Below are positions 43,817-51,998 of a stretch of DNA of 64,000 nucleotides, piece by piece. The position numbers and the translations under genes were made by a program. The DNA lies in IMG/VR virus record IMGVR_UViG_3300042988_001339, positions 1 through 64,000 of that record; one strand, given 5' to 3'. Origin of the DNA: a virus. Within the stretch, counting starts at the first letter, position 1, and the number at the start of each line of letters is the position of its first letter. The notes beneath the pieces were generated by a model, which saw nothing but the letters and a program-made list of their open reading frames with translations, was not told the origin of the DNA and made no database searches.

Positions 43817-43844
43817 CAGGGGCCTCACTTCCGGGGTGTTTATG

Positions 43845-43915
43845 TGTTGTGACCTGCGGCGATACCTATAGAACGATCATGCATGAGGGCAGGCATGACA
43901 CCCAGTGCAACTAGG
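43845..43915 (-). promoter_or_regulatory. intergenic region at head of late operon
   Basis: About 100 bp without a gene. On the minus strand it contains GTGACCTAGTTGCACTGGG (TTGCAC as in the -35 of promoter B) and, further down, GATCGTTCTATAGG. A late promoter is likely here but -10 and -35 cannot be paired at standard spacing. Confidence 0.4.
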
Positions 43916-44092
43916 TCACCCGGGCGCCGACAACGCACCGTCAGGGCTGGGCCGCGCCACCCACGCCGCCACCAGAAGCGCCCCGAACCCCCACGGGTCC
44001 ACCGCCCACAACCACGACGCCAGACCACCCACCACAGCGAGCAGCACAACACCCGCCACCCACAGGCCAAGGACCACCACCACGCGGGTCAC
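43916..44092 (-). CDS. small two-helix membrane protein, 58 aa
   Basis: GTG at 44092 overlaps the previous stop by GTGA. Two hydrophobic helices (VTRVVVVLGLWVAGVVLLAV; WGFGALLVAAWVA) with a short loop. Coupled to the small terminase gene. Holin-like size, but position is far from the lysis genes. Confidence 0.6.
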   Translation of the reverse strand: MTRVVVVLGLWVAGVVLLAVVGGLASWLWAVDPWGFGALLVAAWVARPSPDGALSAPG

Positions 44093-44856
44093 GACCCGAC
44101 CGCCGGCACAACCTGCCCCACAACCACCGAAGGGTCAGGGAACGGCTCCGACCCCGCGAGACACCGCAACGCCGTCAGGAGCAGCCCACGGAACGTCTCA
44201 ACCTCCGAAGCGTCCAACTCCCACACCACAGCCGCCGCACGCTGCACCCACGCGAACGCCTCCGCGACCCGCGCCGCCTGATCCTGCGCAAGCTGGACAA
44301 CCTTCTCCTCCAGCCCGATCTGCACCGCCTTCACGCACAGATTCCCGAGCCGGTCACGTTCCTCGTCGTACTTCCGTAGCCACAGGTGGACCTCAGGCCC
44401 AACCTCCGTGACCGTCTGCGTGACGTCCGTGTGGTTCCCACCCTCGGAACCCTTCCGCTCGGTCCGGGACACACCCCGAGTCCCCTGGATCAGCAGGTGC
44501 GCGCCACCCAACGCCTGCACCTGACCCCGGTAGAACTCGACATGCCCCGCGCTCCACCCGATCAGTTCGAGGAGCATCGCCTTCGGATTCGGCACATCCA
44601 CCAACGCACCCAGAAGAGGCGCCGCCGAACCCATCTCAGCCACCACAGACCGCACAGCCTCAGCCGCCGCAGCACCCGCCAGATTCTCGGCAGCCTTCTT
44701 CTTCGACACCTGGTTCGCACCGCCATGCATCCGGCACGCCGCCGTACCAGCAGCAGGCCGAGCCATACACGGCTCCGGCGGGTCAGTCCGCTTCTTGTGC
44801 CCCGAGCACCACGGATGCGGCTGCCCGCACTTCTTGCACGGAGACCCGTCGCTCAT
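44089..44856 (-). CDS. small terminase-like protein with N-terminal Cys/His motif
   Basis: 255 aa from ATG 44856. The N-terminus has CKKCGQ...CSGHKK and CRMHGG, a zinc-binding pattern found at the start of many phage small terminase or TerS-like proteins. The rest is helical with KYDEERDRLGNLCVKAVQIG. It would recognise the packaging site for TerL. It lies 5 kb upstream of terL, first gene of the late block. Confidence 0.6.
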   Translation of the reverse strand: MSDGSPCKKCGQPHPWCSGHKKRTDPPEPCMARPAAGTAACRMHGGANQVSKKKAAENLAGAAAAEAVRSVVAEMGSAAPLLGALVDVPNPKAMLLELIGWSAGHVEFYRGQVQALGGAHLLIQGTRGVSRTERKGSEGGNHTDVTQTVTEVGPEVHLWLRKYDEERDRLGNLCVKAVQIGLEEKVVQLAQDQAARVAEAFAWVQRAAAVVWELDASEVETFRGLLLTALRCLAGSEPFPDPSVVVGQVVPAVGS

Positions 44857-44950
44857 GTGGCTGTCCCGGGCGCGTGGCGCTCATCGGGCATGGCAAGGCG
44901 GCTGTCGTGATGACAGTACCTGATGGGGGTGTTGTGGGTGGGGTGGCGGG

Positions 44951-45178
44951 TCATGTGTCGTTCCTGTTCGGGTGGGTGGTTCGGATGCGTGGCGTGCGGG
45001 TCCAGCGGGGGGTGTGTCCGCGTTTGGCGCGCCAGTTGGGGTGGCGGGGGTGGGTGGTGATGGTGATGTTGTCGGGGATGACGATGGGGTCGCCTCGACG
45101 GAGGGCCTGCGTGATGGCGGCTTCGAAGCGTCGGAGTTGGTCGGGGCTACAGGGGTCCCGAACGGTGACGACGATCAT
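44951..45178 (-). CDS. hypothetical protein, 75 aa
   Basis: ATG at 45178. Short alpha/beta N-terminus (MIVVTVRDPCSPDQL) and a basic Arg/His/Pro C-terminus. ATGA overlap with the upstream gene. Last gene of the 48.5-45 kb operon. Confidence 0.6.
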   Translation of the reverse strand: MIVVTVRDPCSPDQLRRFEAAITQALRRGDPIVIPDNITITTHPRHPNWRAKRGHTPRWTRTPRIRTTHPNRNDT

Positions 45179-45336
45179 TTGTTGCTCTTGGGGTTGGCGT
45201 TGGCCGTGATGAAGATGCCGAGGAGGCCGAGGGATTCGGTGGGGGTGAAGCCTTCGTTGGTGAGGGCGATGTAGAGCTGGCGCCAGGCGGAGGCCAGTTG
45301 GCGGATGTCGGAGGAGGGTTCGATGGGTGTGGTCAT
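45175..45336 (-). CDS. small hypothetical protein, 53 aa
   Basis: ATG 45336, ATGA overlaps on both sides. A helical protein (SAWRQLYIALTNEGFTPTES) resembling short regulators of mobile elements; family unknown. Confidence 0.6.
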   Translation of the reverse strand: MTTPIEPSSDIRQLASAWRQLYIALTNEGFTPTESLGLLGIFITANANPKSNK

Positions 45337-45602
45337 CGGGGGTCCCCTAGGAGGGTGTGGGTGAGGTCGGTGATGGTCGGGTACCGGCTGTGTCCGGTGC
45401 CGATGACGCCGCGGGCGAGGAGGTCGGGGGTGGCGGCGCCCCAGCGGACGATGGACCAGCGGTGCCAGGTGTCGGGCCCGTTGTCGGTGGTGTGGTGGGC
45501 CCATTGGGTGCAGCGGGTGCGGGGGTCGGGGGTGAGGGTGGCTGTGCAGCGTTCGCGGATGCGGATGTTGTGGGGCTGGTCCCACCAGGGGGTGGCGGTC
45601 AC
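45333..45602 (-). CDS. hypothetical protein, 89 aa
   Basis: GTG at 45602 (GTGA overlap). Contains an RERCTATL...RTRCTQWAHH segment with Cys/His residues that may bind zinc. Confidence 0.55.
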   Translation of the reverse strand: MTATPWWDQPHNIRIRERCTATLTPDPRTRCTQWAHHTTDNGPDTWHRWSIVRWGAATPDLLARGVIGTGHSRYPTITDLTHTLLGDPR

Positions 45603-45997
45603 CGGGAGGCGTCCGCGGTGAGGACGACGAGCGGGAGGACGCGGCGGCCGGGGATGTCGGCGTGGTAGGCGCACACGTTGTCCAGTGCCGCCTCTGGGCG
45701 GGGCCCCGTCCGGTACCAGGGGTAGTCCGCGCAGATCGGCGGACGGTCCTCGTATGCCGTGCAGCGGCGTGAGGTCGTGTCGAACTTCGCGCACGTCATC
45801 CGCCACGTCACAGGTGTCTCGTCGGGCGGGTTGATGCCGTGCTCGCGCAGCGTCCAGTGCTTGGCGGCGAACGCGGCGTTGGCGACCGTCGTCCAGTGCG
45901 CCCCTTCGGCGGCGGCCTTGGCAGGCCAGGTCGCCGGGTCGAACGAGAGGACGACCGGGTCACAGCAGGCGCCGCAGTGGGGCGGGCATTCGGTCAC
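45599..45997 (-). CDS. YkgJ-type cysteine cluster protein
   Basis: 132 aa from GTG 45997. The N-terminal HCGACCDPVVLS and C-terminal CTAYEDRPPICADYPW with Cys residues between match the CxCC/YkgJ family, thought to hold zinc or an iron-sulfur group. Biochemical role unclear. Confidence 0.75.
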   Translation of the reverse strand: MTECPPHCGACCDPVVLSFDPATWPAKAAAEGAHWTTVANAAFAAKHWTLREHGINPPDETPVTWRMTCAKFDTTSRRCTAYEDRPPICADYPWYRTGPRPEAALDNVCAYHADIPGRRVLPLVVLTADASR

Positions 45998-46260
45998 GGG
46001 CCGTCCTGCTGGGCGGCGTAGTGGAGGGCTGCGACCTTGAGGGGCCATGGCTGGATGGGTTCCCCGAGCCAGGTGAGGGTGGCGGCCATGCCCTCGCGGA
46101 CGATGAGGCGGGCTTCGGTGGCGTTCCGGGAGGGGATCCCGACGTGGATCACCTTGCGGGTGCCGGCGGGCACGTAGGCCTGCCCTTCGGGGATGAGGCG
46201 GGACCCGACGATCGGGACGCCGAGGGATCCCGCGAGGGCGTCGAGAGCGGGGGTGGTCAT
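45994..46260 (-). CDS. hypothetical protein, 88 aa
   Basis: ATG at 46260. Alpha/beta, with IPEGQAYVPAGTRKVIHVG in the middle. No family recognised; coupled to the LexA-like gene by a 4-bp overlap. Confidence 0.6.
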   Translation of the reverse strand: MTTPALDALAGSLGVPIVGSRLIPEGQAYVPAGTRKVIHVGIPSRNATEARLIVREGMAATLTWLGEPIQPWPLKVAALHYAAQQDGP

Positions 46261-46592
46261 GGGGTCTCCTTGGGGATGGCGTGGTGGAGGCCGCGGGCGG
46301 TGAGTTCGCGGCGCATCGCGGTGTTCTCGGCGGCGAGGCGGGTGATGGTGCGGGTCGCGGCGTCCGCGGGGGTGTCCCCTGGGGGTTCGTCGAGTACCTC
46401 GATGCAGCGGGCGCCGGGGCCGCGGCGGATCCGGCCTTTGCGGGTGAGGGCTGCGAGGGTGTGCGCGACGGATGATGTGGAGGTGACGCCGAGGATGGTG
46501 GCGAGTTCGCGGACGCTGGGTGGGTAGCCGCGGTCTCTGGTGGCGAGGATCGCGTCGAGGCAGGCGGCTTCGCGGGCGGTGAGAGCGGTCAC
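46257..46592 (-). CDS. LexA-type winged-helix regulator without protease domain
   Basis: 111 aa. Residues ~1-65 match the LexA DNA-binding domain: REAACLDAILATRDRGYPPS, VRELATILGVTSTSSVAHTL, then a wing GRIRRGPGARCIEV. The C-terminal part is a short helix with no self-cleavage Ala-Gly or Ser/Lys catalytic region. It could compete at host SOS boxes or regulate phage operons. Confidence 0.75.
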   Translation of the reverse strand: MTALTAREAACLDAILATRDRGYPPSVRELATILGVTSTSSVAHTLAALTRKGRIRRGPGARCIEVLDEPPGDTPADAATRTITRLAAENTAMRRELTARGLHHAIPKETP

Positions 46593-46936
46593 GTGGTTTC
46601 CCGCGCGGGGGGCTGGGGGAACTGGAGCGTCGGCGGCGGGCCGGTTGGCGTGGTGGTCCCGAGCCAGGAGAACGGCTGCGTGGGCATCCCGTGCGGGACC
46701 GTCGGGTGTGGGTCTTCGTGGGGGGTGTCGACGATGGGGATGAGGATGCGGTGCTGTCCGGGGCCCCCGTCGGGGTGGGGGACGCTGGTGAGGGCGGTGA
46801 TCTCGATGGAGTTGGGGCCGAAGCGGATCGCGGAGACGGCGGTGGCGTCGATGCCGAGGCCCGCGAGGGCGTCGCGGAGGGCCCCGCGGTCGATGCGGGC
46901 GGGGATGCTGACTGTGAACGGGGCGGGGGTGTTCAC
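46589..46936 (-). CDS. hypothetical protein, 115 aa
   Basis: GTG at 46936. Beta-rich (FTVSIPARIDRGALRDALAG, SIEITALTSV) with a Pro-rich tail. Coupled upstream and downstream by 4-bp overlaps. Confidence 0.55.
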   Translation of the reverse strand: MNTPAPFTVSIPARIDRGALRDALAGLGIDATAVSAIRFGPNSIEITALTSVPHPDGGPGQHRILIPIVDTPHEDPHPTVPHGMPTQPFSWLGTTTPTGPPPTLQFPQPPARETT

Positions 46937-47187
46937 GGGGTGGTCTCGGTGCGGGCGGCGATCGCGGCCCGGATGAGGCAGTCTTTCGCTTCGAGGAGCT
47001 TCCGGAGACCGGTGGTGAGTTCGGGGTCGGCGGGGAGCCGTTCGGCGAACTCCCACGCGAGGTCGGCGATGGGCCGGGCGACGGCCTGGAGGTCCGGCGC
47101 GAGGTGGGTGTGGGCGAACCAGCGGAGGATGCCCCGGACGGACGGGTGGAGGGGCAGGAGGTGGCGGTGCTCGGGCGCTACGGGCAT
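46933..47187 (-). CDS. hypothetical helical protein, 84 aa
   Basis: ATG at 47187. Helical, no motif. GTGA coupling to the next gene. Confidence 0.55.
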   Translation of the reverse strand: MPVAPEHRHLLPLHPSVRGILRWFAHTHLAPDLQAVARPIADLAWEFAERLPADPELTTGLRKLLEAKDCLIRAAIAARTETTP

Positions 47188-47399
47188 GGGGTCTCCTCGG
47201 TGGTGGTTCTCGCCGCGCGGCGGGCGGCGACATGGGCGGTCTTCGTGCTGCACGGCCACGGCTGCCAGCACTCGTTGCACCACAGGTACGCCTCGCAGTC
47301 GTCGCCTGCGTCCGGGCCGCAGGTGGGGTGCCCGTGGTGCGGGTGGTGGACGCGGGTAACGCACTGCCCGCAGACGGTGGCGGGGGCCGGGTCCGTCAC
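47178..47399 (-). CDS. Cys-rich small protein, 73 aa
   Basis: GTG at 47399. VCGQCVTRVHHPHHGHPTCG and LWCNECWQPWPC provide at least two metal-binding knuckles. Probably a small zinc-finger DNA- or protein-binding factor. Confidence 0.6.
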   Translation of the reverse strand: MTDPAPATVCGQCVTRVHHPHHGHPTCGPDAGDDCEAYLWCNECWQPWPCSTKTAHVAARRAARTTTEETPCP

Positions 47400-48553
47400 G
47401 GGGTCTCCCCTGCGTACAGGGCGGCGGCGATCCGCTCGGCGGTCGCGAGGTCGTAGAGGGTGCGGCCCTGCGGGTCGGTGCCCACCCGCGGCAACGTCCC
47501 GTGTTGCGTGCCGCGGCAGGACCACTGCCAGATCAGCGACGGCTTGATCTCCCGGCCGTGCTCCGCGGACAGCCACGCGGCGATGGCGCGGCCCGTGGCG
47601 GCGGTGTCCCGGCCCGGGGTGGGGTCGTCGTGGTCCGGTTGGCCGGGGCGGGCGAGCATGATGCGCCGCCACTCGTGGGGTTGCCCGGTGTGCCCGCAGG
47701 TGGGGCAGGTGATGGTGAGGGTCCCGAGTTTCGCGCGGACGGGTCCCCCGCAGGGGGTGCCGTCGGCGGCGGGGAGGGGGCAGGGGCCGAGGAGGACCCC
47801 GCTGGGTGGGGTGGGGTACGCGGTCCTGGTGGCGTCCGCGACGCACGCCAACACGTCGTACACGAACTGGTCGGCGTGGTCCGACGCGAGGAGCCATTCG
47901 GTGTGCCGGTGGACGGTCCGGATCGTGTCGTGCGGGTCGCTCGACGTGGGGCGGGACAGGCCGCGCCCGTAGGGGCCGGCGGGTAGCGGGTCCGGGACGG
48001 GCCCGCCCCGGAGGTAGGCGACGTTCATGGCGTGGGCGTGGGCGTCGCGCTGCGCCTTCGTTGGTTCGACGGGTTGGGCGAGGATGACCCGCCAGTGCAG
48101 GAGCATCACCCGGATCCACTCCCGGGACCAGCGGGGCCCGTCGGCGAGGACGAGACGGGATTCTGCGGTGCCGGTGACCCGTCCCGAGTAGGCGACGCGG
48201 GTTGGGGTCAGCAGGTCCTCGTAGATGTCGGCGAGGGTGTCGAGGGCTGTGGTGGTTCGCTCCCAGCACGTCATGCAGACCATGCCGCCGGGTAGGGCGA
48301 GCCTGGGGGCGCAGCCGGTGCAGTCGGGGTCGGGGCCGTGGTGGCAGCCGCCGGGGACGTCGCAGGGCGGCGGGTATGCGGGGTTCCGGTGGCAGATGCA
48401 GTCGCAGTCCTGGGCGCCGCAGCCGGGGGCGTGTTTCCCGCGGACGGTGCACTGTCGCACGCAGGGGCGGGGCGGCGTGTGGGGTGCGGGGGTCACGCGG
48501 TGTGACCCGTGCGGGCCCGGGGAAGGGACGTCACGGTAGGCATGATGCCGCAT
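47396..48553 (-). CDS. large Zn-finger/HTH actinophage protein, 385 aa
   Basis: ATG 48553. The N-terminal ~95 residues are Cys-rich (CVRQCTVRGKHAPGCG, CDCICHRNP, CTGC, CMTCW). A helical middle follows, then a zinc ribbon around residue 270-300 (CPTCGHTGQPHEWRR), and a C-terminal domain (IAAWLSAEHGREIKPSLIWQ) that looks like an HTH. It resembles hypothetical zinc-binding proteins of actinophages. First gene of the 48.5-45 kb operon. Confidence 0.6.
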   Translation of the reverse strand: MRHHAYRDVPSPGPHGSHRVTPAPHTPPRPCVRQCTVRGKHAPGCGAQDCDCICHRNPAYPPPCDVPGGCHHGPDPDCTGCAPRLALPGGMVCMTCWERTTTALDTLADIYEDLLTPTRVAYSGRVTGTAESRLVLADGPRWSREWIRVMLLHWRVILAQPVEPTKAQRDAHAHAMNVAYLRGGPVPDPLPAGPYGRGLSRPTSSDPHDTIRTVHRHTEWLLASDHADQFVYDVLACVADATRTAYPTPPSGVLLGPCPLPAADGTPCGGPVRAKLGTLTITCPTCGHTGQPHEWRRIMLARPGQPDHDDPTPGRDTAATGRAIAAWLSAEHGREIKPSLIWQWSCRGTQHGTLPRVGTDPQGRTLYDLATAERIAAALYAGETP

Positions 48554-48625
48554 GACGCTAGGTGCGGGTGCTCATCTGTTCGGTTGCGTGTCGCGTGCGT
48601 CCCGGGGCCCCTCTCGGGGCGTCGG

Positions 48626-48937
48626 TCACTCTGTGTGTGTGGCTACGAGTCCTTCGGGGTGGGACCGGTCGGGGGTGACGTCGACCCCGAGGACCATGGC
48701 GGTGAGGTCGGTGGAGCGCGCGAGGGGCCCGAACGGGGAGACGGTTCGGGCCATTCGTTCTAGTGTGGCCGGGTGCGCGACGACCCGGGAGCGGGTGGCG
48801 CGGGCGGTGCTGGTGATGGCTTGGATGTCGTGGGGGGTGGCGTTGGGGGTGAGCCACCACAGGTCGATCCATGTGGGTGCGTCACGCTGGGTGTTGTCGT
48901 TACCGCGCGCGTGTGTGTGATGTCGCCGCTCAGTCAC
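48626..48937 (-). CDS. hypothetical protein, 103 aa
   Basis: GTG start at 48937. WIDLWWLTPNATPHDIQAIT and a following helical part; no family recognised. Separately placed between two intergenic gaps. The upstream gap carries CCTAGTCCGAATGGGCTAGG. Confidence 0.55.
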   Translation of the reverse strand: MTERRHHTHARGNDNTQRDAPTWIDLWWLTPNATPHDIQAITSTARATRSRVVAHPATLERMARTVSPFGPLARSTDLTAMVLGVDVTPDRSHPEGLVATHTE

Positions 48938-48967
48938 TATCCCAAGGTCCCACGCATCACCCGTTCT

Positions 48968-48990
48968 GCCTAGTCCGAATGGGCTAGGTG
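48968..48990 (-). promoter_or_regulatory. CCTAG...CTAGG inverted repeat before 48937 gene
   Basis: CCTAG TCCGAATGGG CTAGG in the gap 48938-49014, similar to the -35 palindrome of the four strong promoters. No matching GTCTA-N8-TAGAC operator is present, so this is at most a diverged relative. Confidence 0.4.
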
Positions 48991-49014
48991 CCTGCCGTGT
49001 CGCAGTCGCGGGGC

Positions 49015-49260
49015 CTACGCCCCACGGGCAGGGTCAAGGATCTCCTCGACGTCGCAGAACTCGAACCAGGCGGAGCACGGCGGGCACACCTTCACCTGTT
49101 CCGGGCGTCCACCCGGGCCGGACGGGAGGACCACCCGGACCGTGTACCTGTCCCCCGGGGCGATGTCCCCGGCGCACCCGTAGTAGCCCGTCGCGTTGCA
49201 CGCGTGCCGCTTCCGGGCAGTCCTCGTTACCACCGCCGTCTCGTAGTGGTGCCCGGTCAT
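49015..49260 (-). CDS. small zinc-ribbon protein, 81 aa
   Basis: ATG 49260. RKRHACNATGYYGCAGDIAP and KVCPPCSAW form a probable zinc ribbon; the beta strand DRYTVRVVLPSG between them is typical of small actinophage proteins seen near early genes. Last gene of the operon driven by promoter A. Confidence 0.6.
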   Translation of the reverse strand: MTGHHYETAVVTRTARKRHACNATGYYGCAGDIAPGDRYTVRVVLPSGPGGRPEQVKVCPPCSAWFEFCDVEEILDPARGA

Positions 49261-49535
49261 GCCTTCACTGTCCGGTACCGGGCGGTCCGGCCCGTCCCCG
49301 TGTGACGGGTCGCGGCGCCCATGTCGACGAGACGATTGAGGAACACACGGGTGTCCGTCAGGGACTCCCCGGCCCGGCGCGCGACCGCGGACGGCAGCGC
49401 CCCGCGGGGGTCACCGCCGGCGGCGAGGGCCGAGCATTCCTGGGTGAGCGCGAGCTCCACCCGGTCCATGGCTGCGACGAGCGCATCGGGCATCCGGTCG
49501 TGGATGCCGTCCCGGGTCAAGTCGAAGACGGTCAC
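49257..49535 (-). CDS. winged-helix-like protein, 92 aa
   Basis: GTG 49535. The C-terminal half (ESLTDTRVFLNRLVDMGAAT then RHTGTGRTARYRTV) has the look of a winged HTH. Probable regulator. Confidence 0.55.
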   Translation of the reverse strand: MTVFDLTRDGIHDRMPDALVAAMDRVELALTQECSALAAGGDPRGALPSAVARRAGESLTDTRVFLNRLVDMGAATRHTGTGRTARYRTVKA

Positions 49536-50056
49536 GGTGTCTCCACGGGGTAGATGTCGGCGATGAGCGCGGGCCTGCTGTCGGCGGTGGAAGCGGCGGT
49601 GGGGCCCCATGCCCCTTCGCGGGCTAGGCCGCGGTCGATGAGGGTGAGGCCCGCGGCGGCGTAGGGCGCGTGCCCGGGCGGGATGGTGAGGGTGGCTGCT
49701 GCGACGACGGTCCCGGCGCGGTTGAGGAGGCGGAGCGTGGTCCCGTCGATGACAGCGGTCCGCGCGTCCCGGACGTTGGTGGTCATCGCGACGGCCCTGG
49801 GGATGTTCCGGGTGGTGTCCCAGCCGCACGCGAGGTGGCCGAGGTCCCCGGTCTTGGGGCAGTTCGCGCGGTCGAGGTCGTCGTCCTGCGGGGGCCGCCC
49901 GGTGGCTGCCGTGTACGTCTCGGCGTCGATCCCCGGGTCGACGGTCGCGGGGGTGTCGGTCGTTGCGTGGGCCGGTGTGGCGCTGGCCCGGGCGGCGCGG
50001 ACGCTGCGGAGCAGCGCGGTGCACAGGTCCACCTGCTCACCCTCGGGGGCCGTCAC
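49532..50056 (-). CDS. hypothetical protein, 174 aa
   Basis: GTG start at 50056. An Ala-rich N-terminus, a CPKTGDLGHLACGW segment and a beta-rich C-terminal half. No family recognised. Confidence 0.55.
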   Translation of the reverse strand: MTAPEGEQVDLCTALLRSVRAARASATPAHATTDTPATVDPGIDAETYTAATGRPPQDDDLDRANCPKTGDLGHLACGWDTTRNIPRAVAMTTNVRDARTAVIDGTTLRLLNRAGTVVAAATLTIPPGHAPYAAAGLTLIDRGLAREGAWGPTAASTADSRPALIADIYPVETP

Positions 50057-50316
50057 GACGCGGCCTGCGACTGGAGGGCCGTGACGGCGGCGACGACTTC
50101 GGCGTGACCCGCGACCGCGGCCTCACGGGTCGCGTACCGGGTCCCCAGGTCCGGGTGCGGGTCCCTATCGGCCGCGGTGGGGTCCGCGGATACCACGGAG
50201 GTCTCCCAGTAGACGGGCTGCCGGTACATGGCTCCGAGGCCGAAGTACAGGGTCGACACGACGACGTCACCGACGTGGTCCTGTCCGACGTCCGCGGTGG
50301 TGAGGAGCATACGCAT
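50053..50316 (-). CDS. hypothetical protein, 87 aa
   Basis: ATG 50316. Alpha/beta, with YFGLGAMYRQPVYWETSVVS in the middle and an Ala-rich helix at the end. Common type of small actinophage protein. Confidence 0.55.
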   Translation of the reverse strand: MRMLLTTADVGQDHVGDVVVSTLYFGLGAMYRQPVYWETSVVSADPTAADRDPHPDLGTRYATREAAVAGHAEVVAAVTALQSQAAS

Positions 50317-50328
50317 CGTGGTCTCCGT

Positions 50329-50475
50329 TCAGAGGGCGGTGACGGCGGCGACGGCGGCGACTGCTGCGCCGCCGGTGGCGCCGAGGATGGCGGCGACCGT
50401 GACGAGGACGAGGACCGCGAGGATGCGGCGGGCCGTGTAGTTGGGGCGGCGGGCCGCGTGCCGTGCGGGGGTCAT
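50329..50475 (-). CDS. small membrane protein, 48 aa
   Basis: ATG 50475 (ATGA overlap). A basic N-terminus (RHAARRPNYTARR) and one hydrophobic helix of ~25 residues. Confidence 0.6.
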   Translation of the reverse strand: MTPARHAARRPNYTARRILAVLVLVTVAAILGATGGAAVAAVAAVTAL

Positions 50476-50678
50476 GCGGTCACGACCTGGACGTGGACGG
50501 GGGTGCGGGCACCCCACGTGACGCGGCGGACCCGGCCGGTGATGGTGCGGATGGTCAGCTCCACCTTCCCGGCGGGGGTGGTCAGGTCGCGGGCGGGGCG
50601 GGTGAGGACCGTGCAGCCCGTTCCCGCGAGGGTCATGCCGGGGGCGAGTGCCCCGGCGGTGGTGCGGGTGGTGGTCAC
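50472..50678 (-). CDS. hypothetical protein, 68 aa, first gene of promoter A operon
   Basis: GTG 50678 with GGAG 9 bp upstream. ATG 50690 is in frame, but the layout GGATGGAGCCCC followed by a start is the same as at promoter B, supporting 50678. Beta-rich, no family. Confidence 0.6.
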   Translation of the reverse strand: MTTTRTTAGALAPGMTLAGTGCTVLTRPARDLTTPAGKVELTIRTITGRVRRVTWGARTPVHVQVVTA

Positions 50679-50698
50679 TGGGGGCTCCATCCGTGCGT

Positions 50699-50754
50699 GT
50701 CTATCTCGACATAGACGAAGGTAGCGGGGCACTGCACCTAGCGCAAGTAGGCAC
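50699..50754 (-). promoter_or_regulatory. promoter/operator module A
   Basis: Minus strand: -35 TTGCGC (50741-50746) within CCTACTTGCGCTAGG, 17-bp spacer, -10 TACCTT (50718-50723), then one base and the palindrome GTCTATGTCGAGATAGAC (50699-50716) across the expected start of transcription. Drives 50678 to 49015. Confidence 0.8.
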
Positions 50755-50765
50755 ACCCGCCCGGG

Positions 50766-50891
50766 CTACGGCGCGTCCCGAGACGGCGGGACACTCCCCA
50801 CCGGGGGCGGCGCATCACGGACACCCCCGCCCTGGAACGCCAAGACGTCGGCATCGCGCTCCTCAGCAGTCTTGCCCCCGGGGCCGGTCAT
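50766..50891 (-). CDS. small hypothetical protein, 41 aa
   Basis: ATG 50891 overlaps the YdjM-like stop by ATGA. Short, Gly/Pro-rich, with GKTAEERDADVLAFQG in the middle. Last gene of the promoter B operon. Confidence 0.5.
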   Translation of the reverse strand: MTGPGGKTAEERDADVLAFQGGGVRDAPPPVGSVPPSRDAP

Positions 50892-51421
50892 AGGACTCCT
50901 CCGATGGTGAGGGCGAGCCACCCGGCGGCGGGCAGCAGCAGAGCGTTCACGGCGTGCTCGGTCCACCCGTCGGCCTTCAACCCGAGGCCGACGTGCCAGC
51001 CCCATGGGAGGAGCGGCACCCCCCGCTTGAGGCCGTACCGGGCGTTCCCGCGGCCGAACATCAAGTCCCCCGCGATGTGGGAGCCCCACCCGGTGACGAC
51101 GCCGAGCGCGACCGGCGCGAGCTCCGCGGGGAACCGCCCGAGGTAGACGGCGACGGCGAGGGCCGCGGGGATCCCCCACCAGTGCGCCAAGCCCCGGTGC
51201 TGCATCGGGCCCCCGTTCCCGAGGATCTCGTCGGGCAGCCACCGGTCCAGGGTCTTCCACCACGACTGGTTGTCGACGTCGCAGGAGAGTTTCCCGCCGG
51301 CGGTGGCGGTGGCGGTGGCGATGTAGGCGGCGGTCGCGGTGGCCCCGGTGACGGGCGGCGCCCAGTGGATGAGCGCGAGGGCCGTAACGACGCCGAACAG
51401 GTGGTGGGTGGGGGTCCTCAT
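50888..51421 (-). CDS. YdjM-like membrane-bound metal-dependent hydrolase
   Basis: 177 aa from ATG 51421. MRTPTHHLFGVVTALALIHW, HRGLAHWW and WGSHIAGDLMFG provide the His/Asp set of the YdjM/DUF457 family. Several hydrophobic helices follow. Members in enteric bacteria are SOS-regulated inner-membrane proteins. Target unknown here; may modify membrane components during infection. Confidence 0.7.
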   Translation of the reverse strand: MRTPTHHLFGVVTALALIHWAPPVTGATATAAYIATATATAGGKLSCDVDNQSWWKTLDRWLPDEILGNGGPMQHRGLAHWWGIPAALAVAVYLGRFPAELAPVALGVVTGWGSHIAGDLMFGRGNARYGLKRGVPLLPWGWHVGLGLKADGWTEHAVNALLLPAAGWLALTIGGVL

Positions 51422-51669
51422 GTCGGCCACCCGGTGCTCTCGGTCGGGTCGTTGGGGACGAGGCGCATGCGGGCACCCCACCGGCCGGACCGGGCCCGCT
51501 GTTCGTCGGCGGCGGTGAGGGCTGCGGCTAGGCCCGGGTCGTTGTCGGCGAGTTCGTCGAGGTATGTGTCGACAGCGGCGGCGGTGAGTTCGGGGACGGG
51601 GCGGCCGAGGTAGAGGGCGGTGTCGCGGAGGCGGTGGGAGCGGCGCAGGGCGGCCGGGTCGTGGGTCAC
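51418..51669 (-). CDS. hypothetical helical protein, 83 aa
   Basis: GTG 51669. Helical with Arg/Asp residues, no motif. Coupled by 4-bp overlaps. Confidence 0.55.
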   Translation of the reverse strand: MTHDPAALRRSHRLRDTALYLGRPVPELTAAAVDTYLDELADNDPGLAAALTAADEQRARSGRWGARMRLVPNDPTESTGWPT

Positions 51670-51998
51670 CGGAACAGCACCCCCTGCCAGACGCCGGGGC
51701 CGGGCGCGGTGACGTAGCCGAGGTGGCCGATGTGGTCGCCGCCGCTGTAGCAGTTCCGCGGCGAGCAAGGGTTCCAGCGGAACAGGCCGACCCTGGATAC
51801 CTCCGCGGTGTCGGCCCAGGTGGGGATCTCGTCCGGTGACATGCAGAGGTCGGTGTAGATGCTCTTGATGTCCTCCGCGGCCCACTCCTTGAGCGCTTCC
51901 CTGGCTGCGGTGACGTCGAGGGTCCCGCGGACGACGGGGCCGCCCTCTTCCATGCCTGTGACCTTGAGGGCCGCGGTGGTCGTGAGGATGGTAGTCAC
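51666..51998 (-). CDS. hypothetical protein, 110 aa
   Basis: GTG 51998. A mixed protein with LKEWAAEDIKSIYTDLCMSP and a C-terminal region FRWNPCSPRNCYSGGDH. No family recognised. Confidence 0.55.
   Translation of the reverse strand: MTTILTTTAALKVTGMEEGGPVVRGTLDVTAAREALKEWAAEDIKSIYTDLCMSPDEIPTWADTAEVSRVGLFRWNPCSPRNCYSGGDHIGHLGYVTAPGPGVWQGVLFR

Noticed and set aside
43883-44411. Plus-strand frames at 43.9-44.4 kb
   Set aside because: His/Pro/Thr/Arg-rich translations opposite a clear two-helix membrane gene and the small terminase-like gene.
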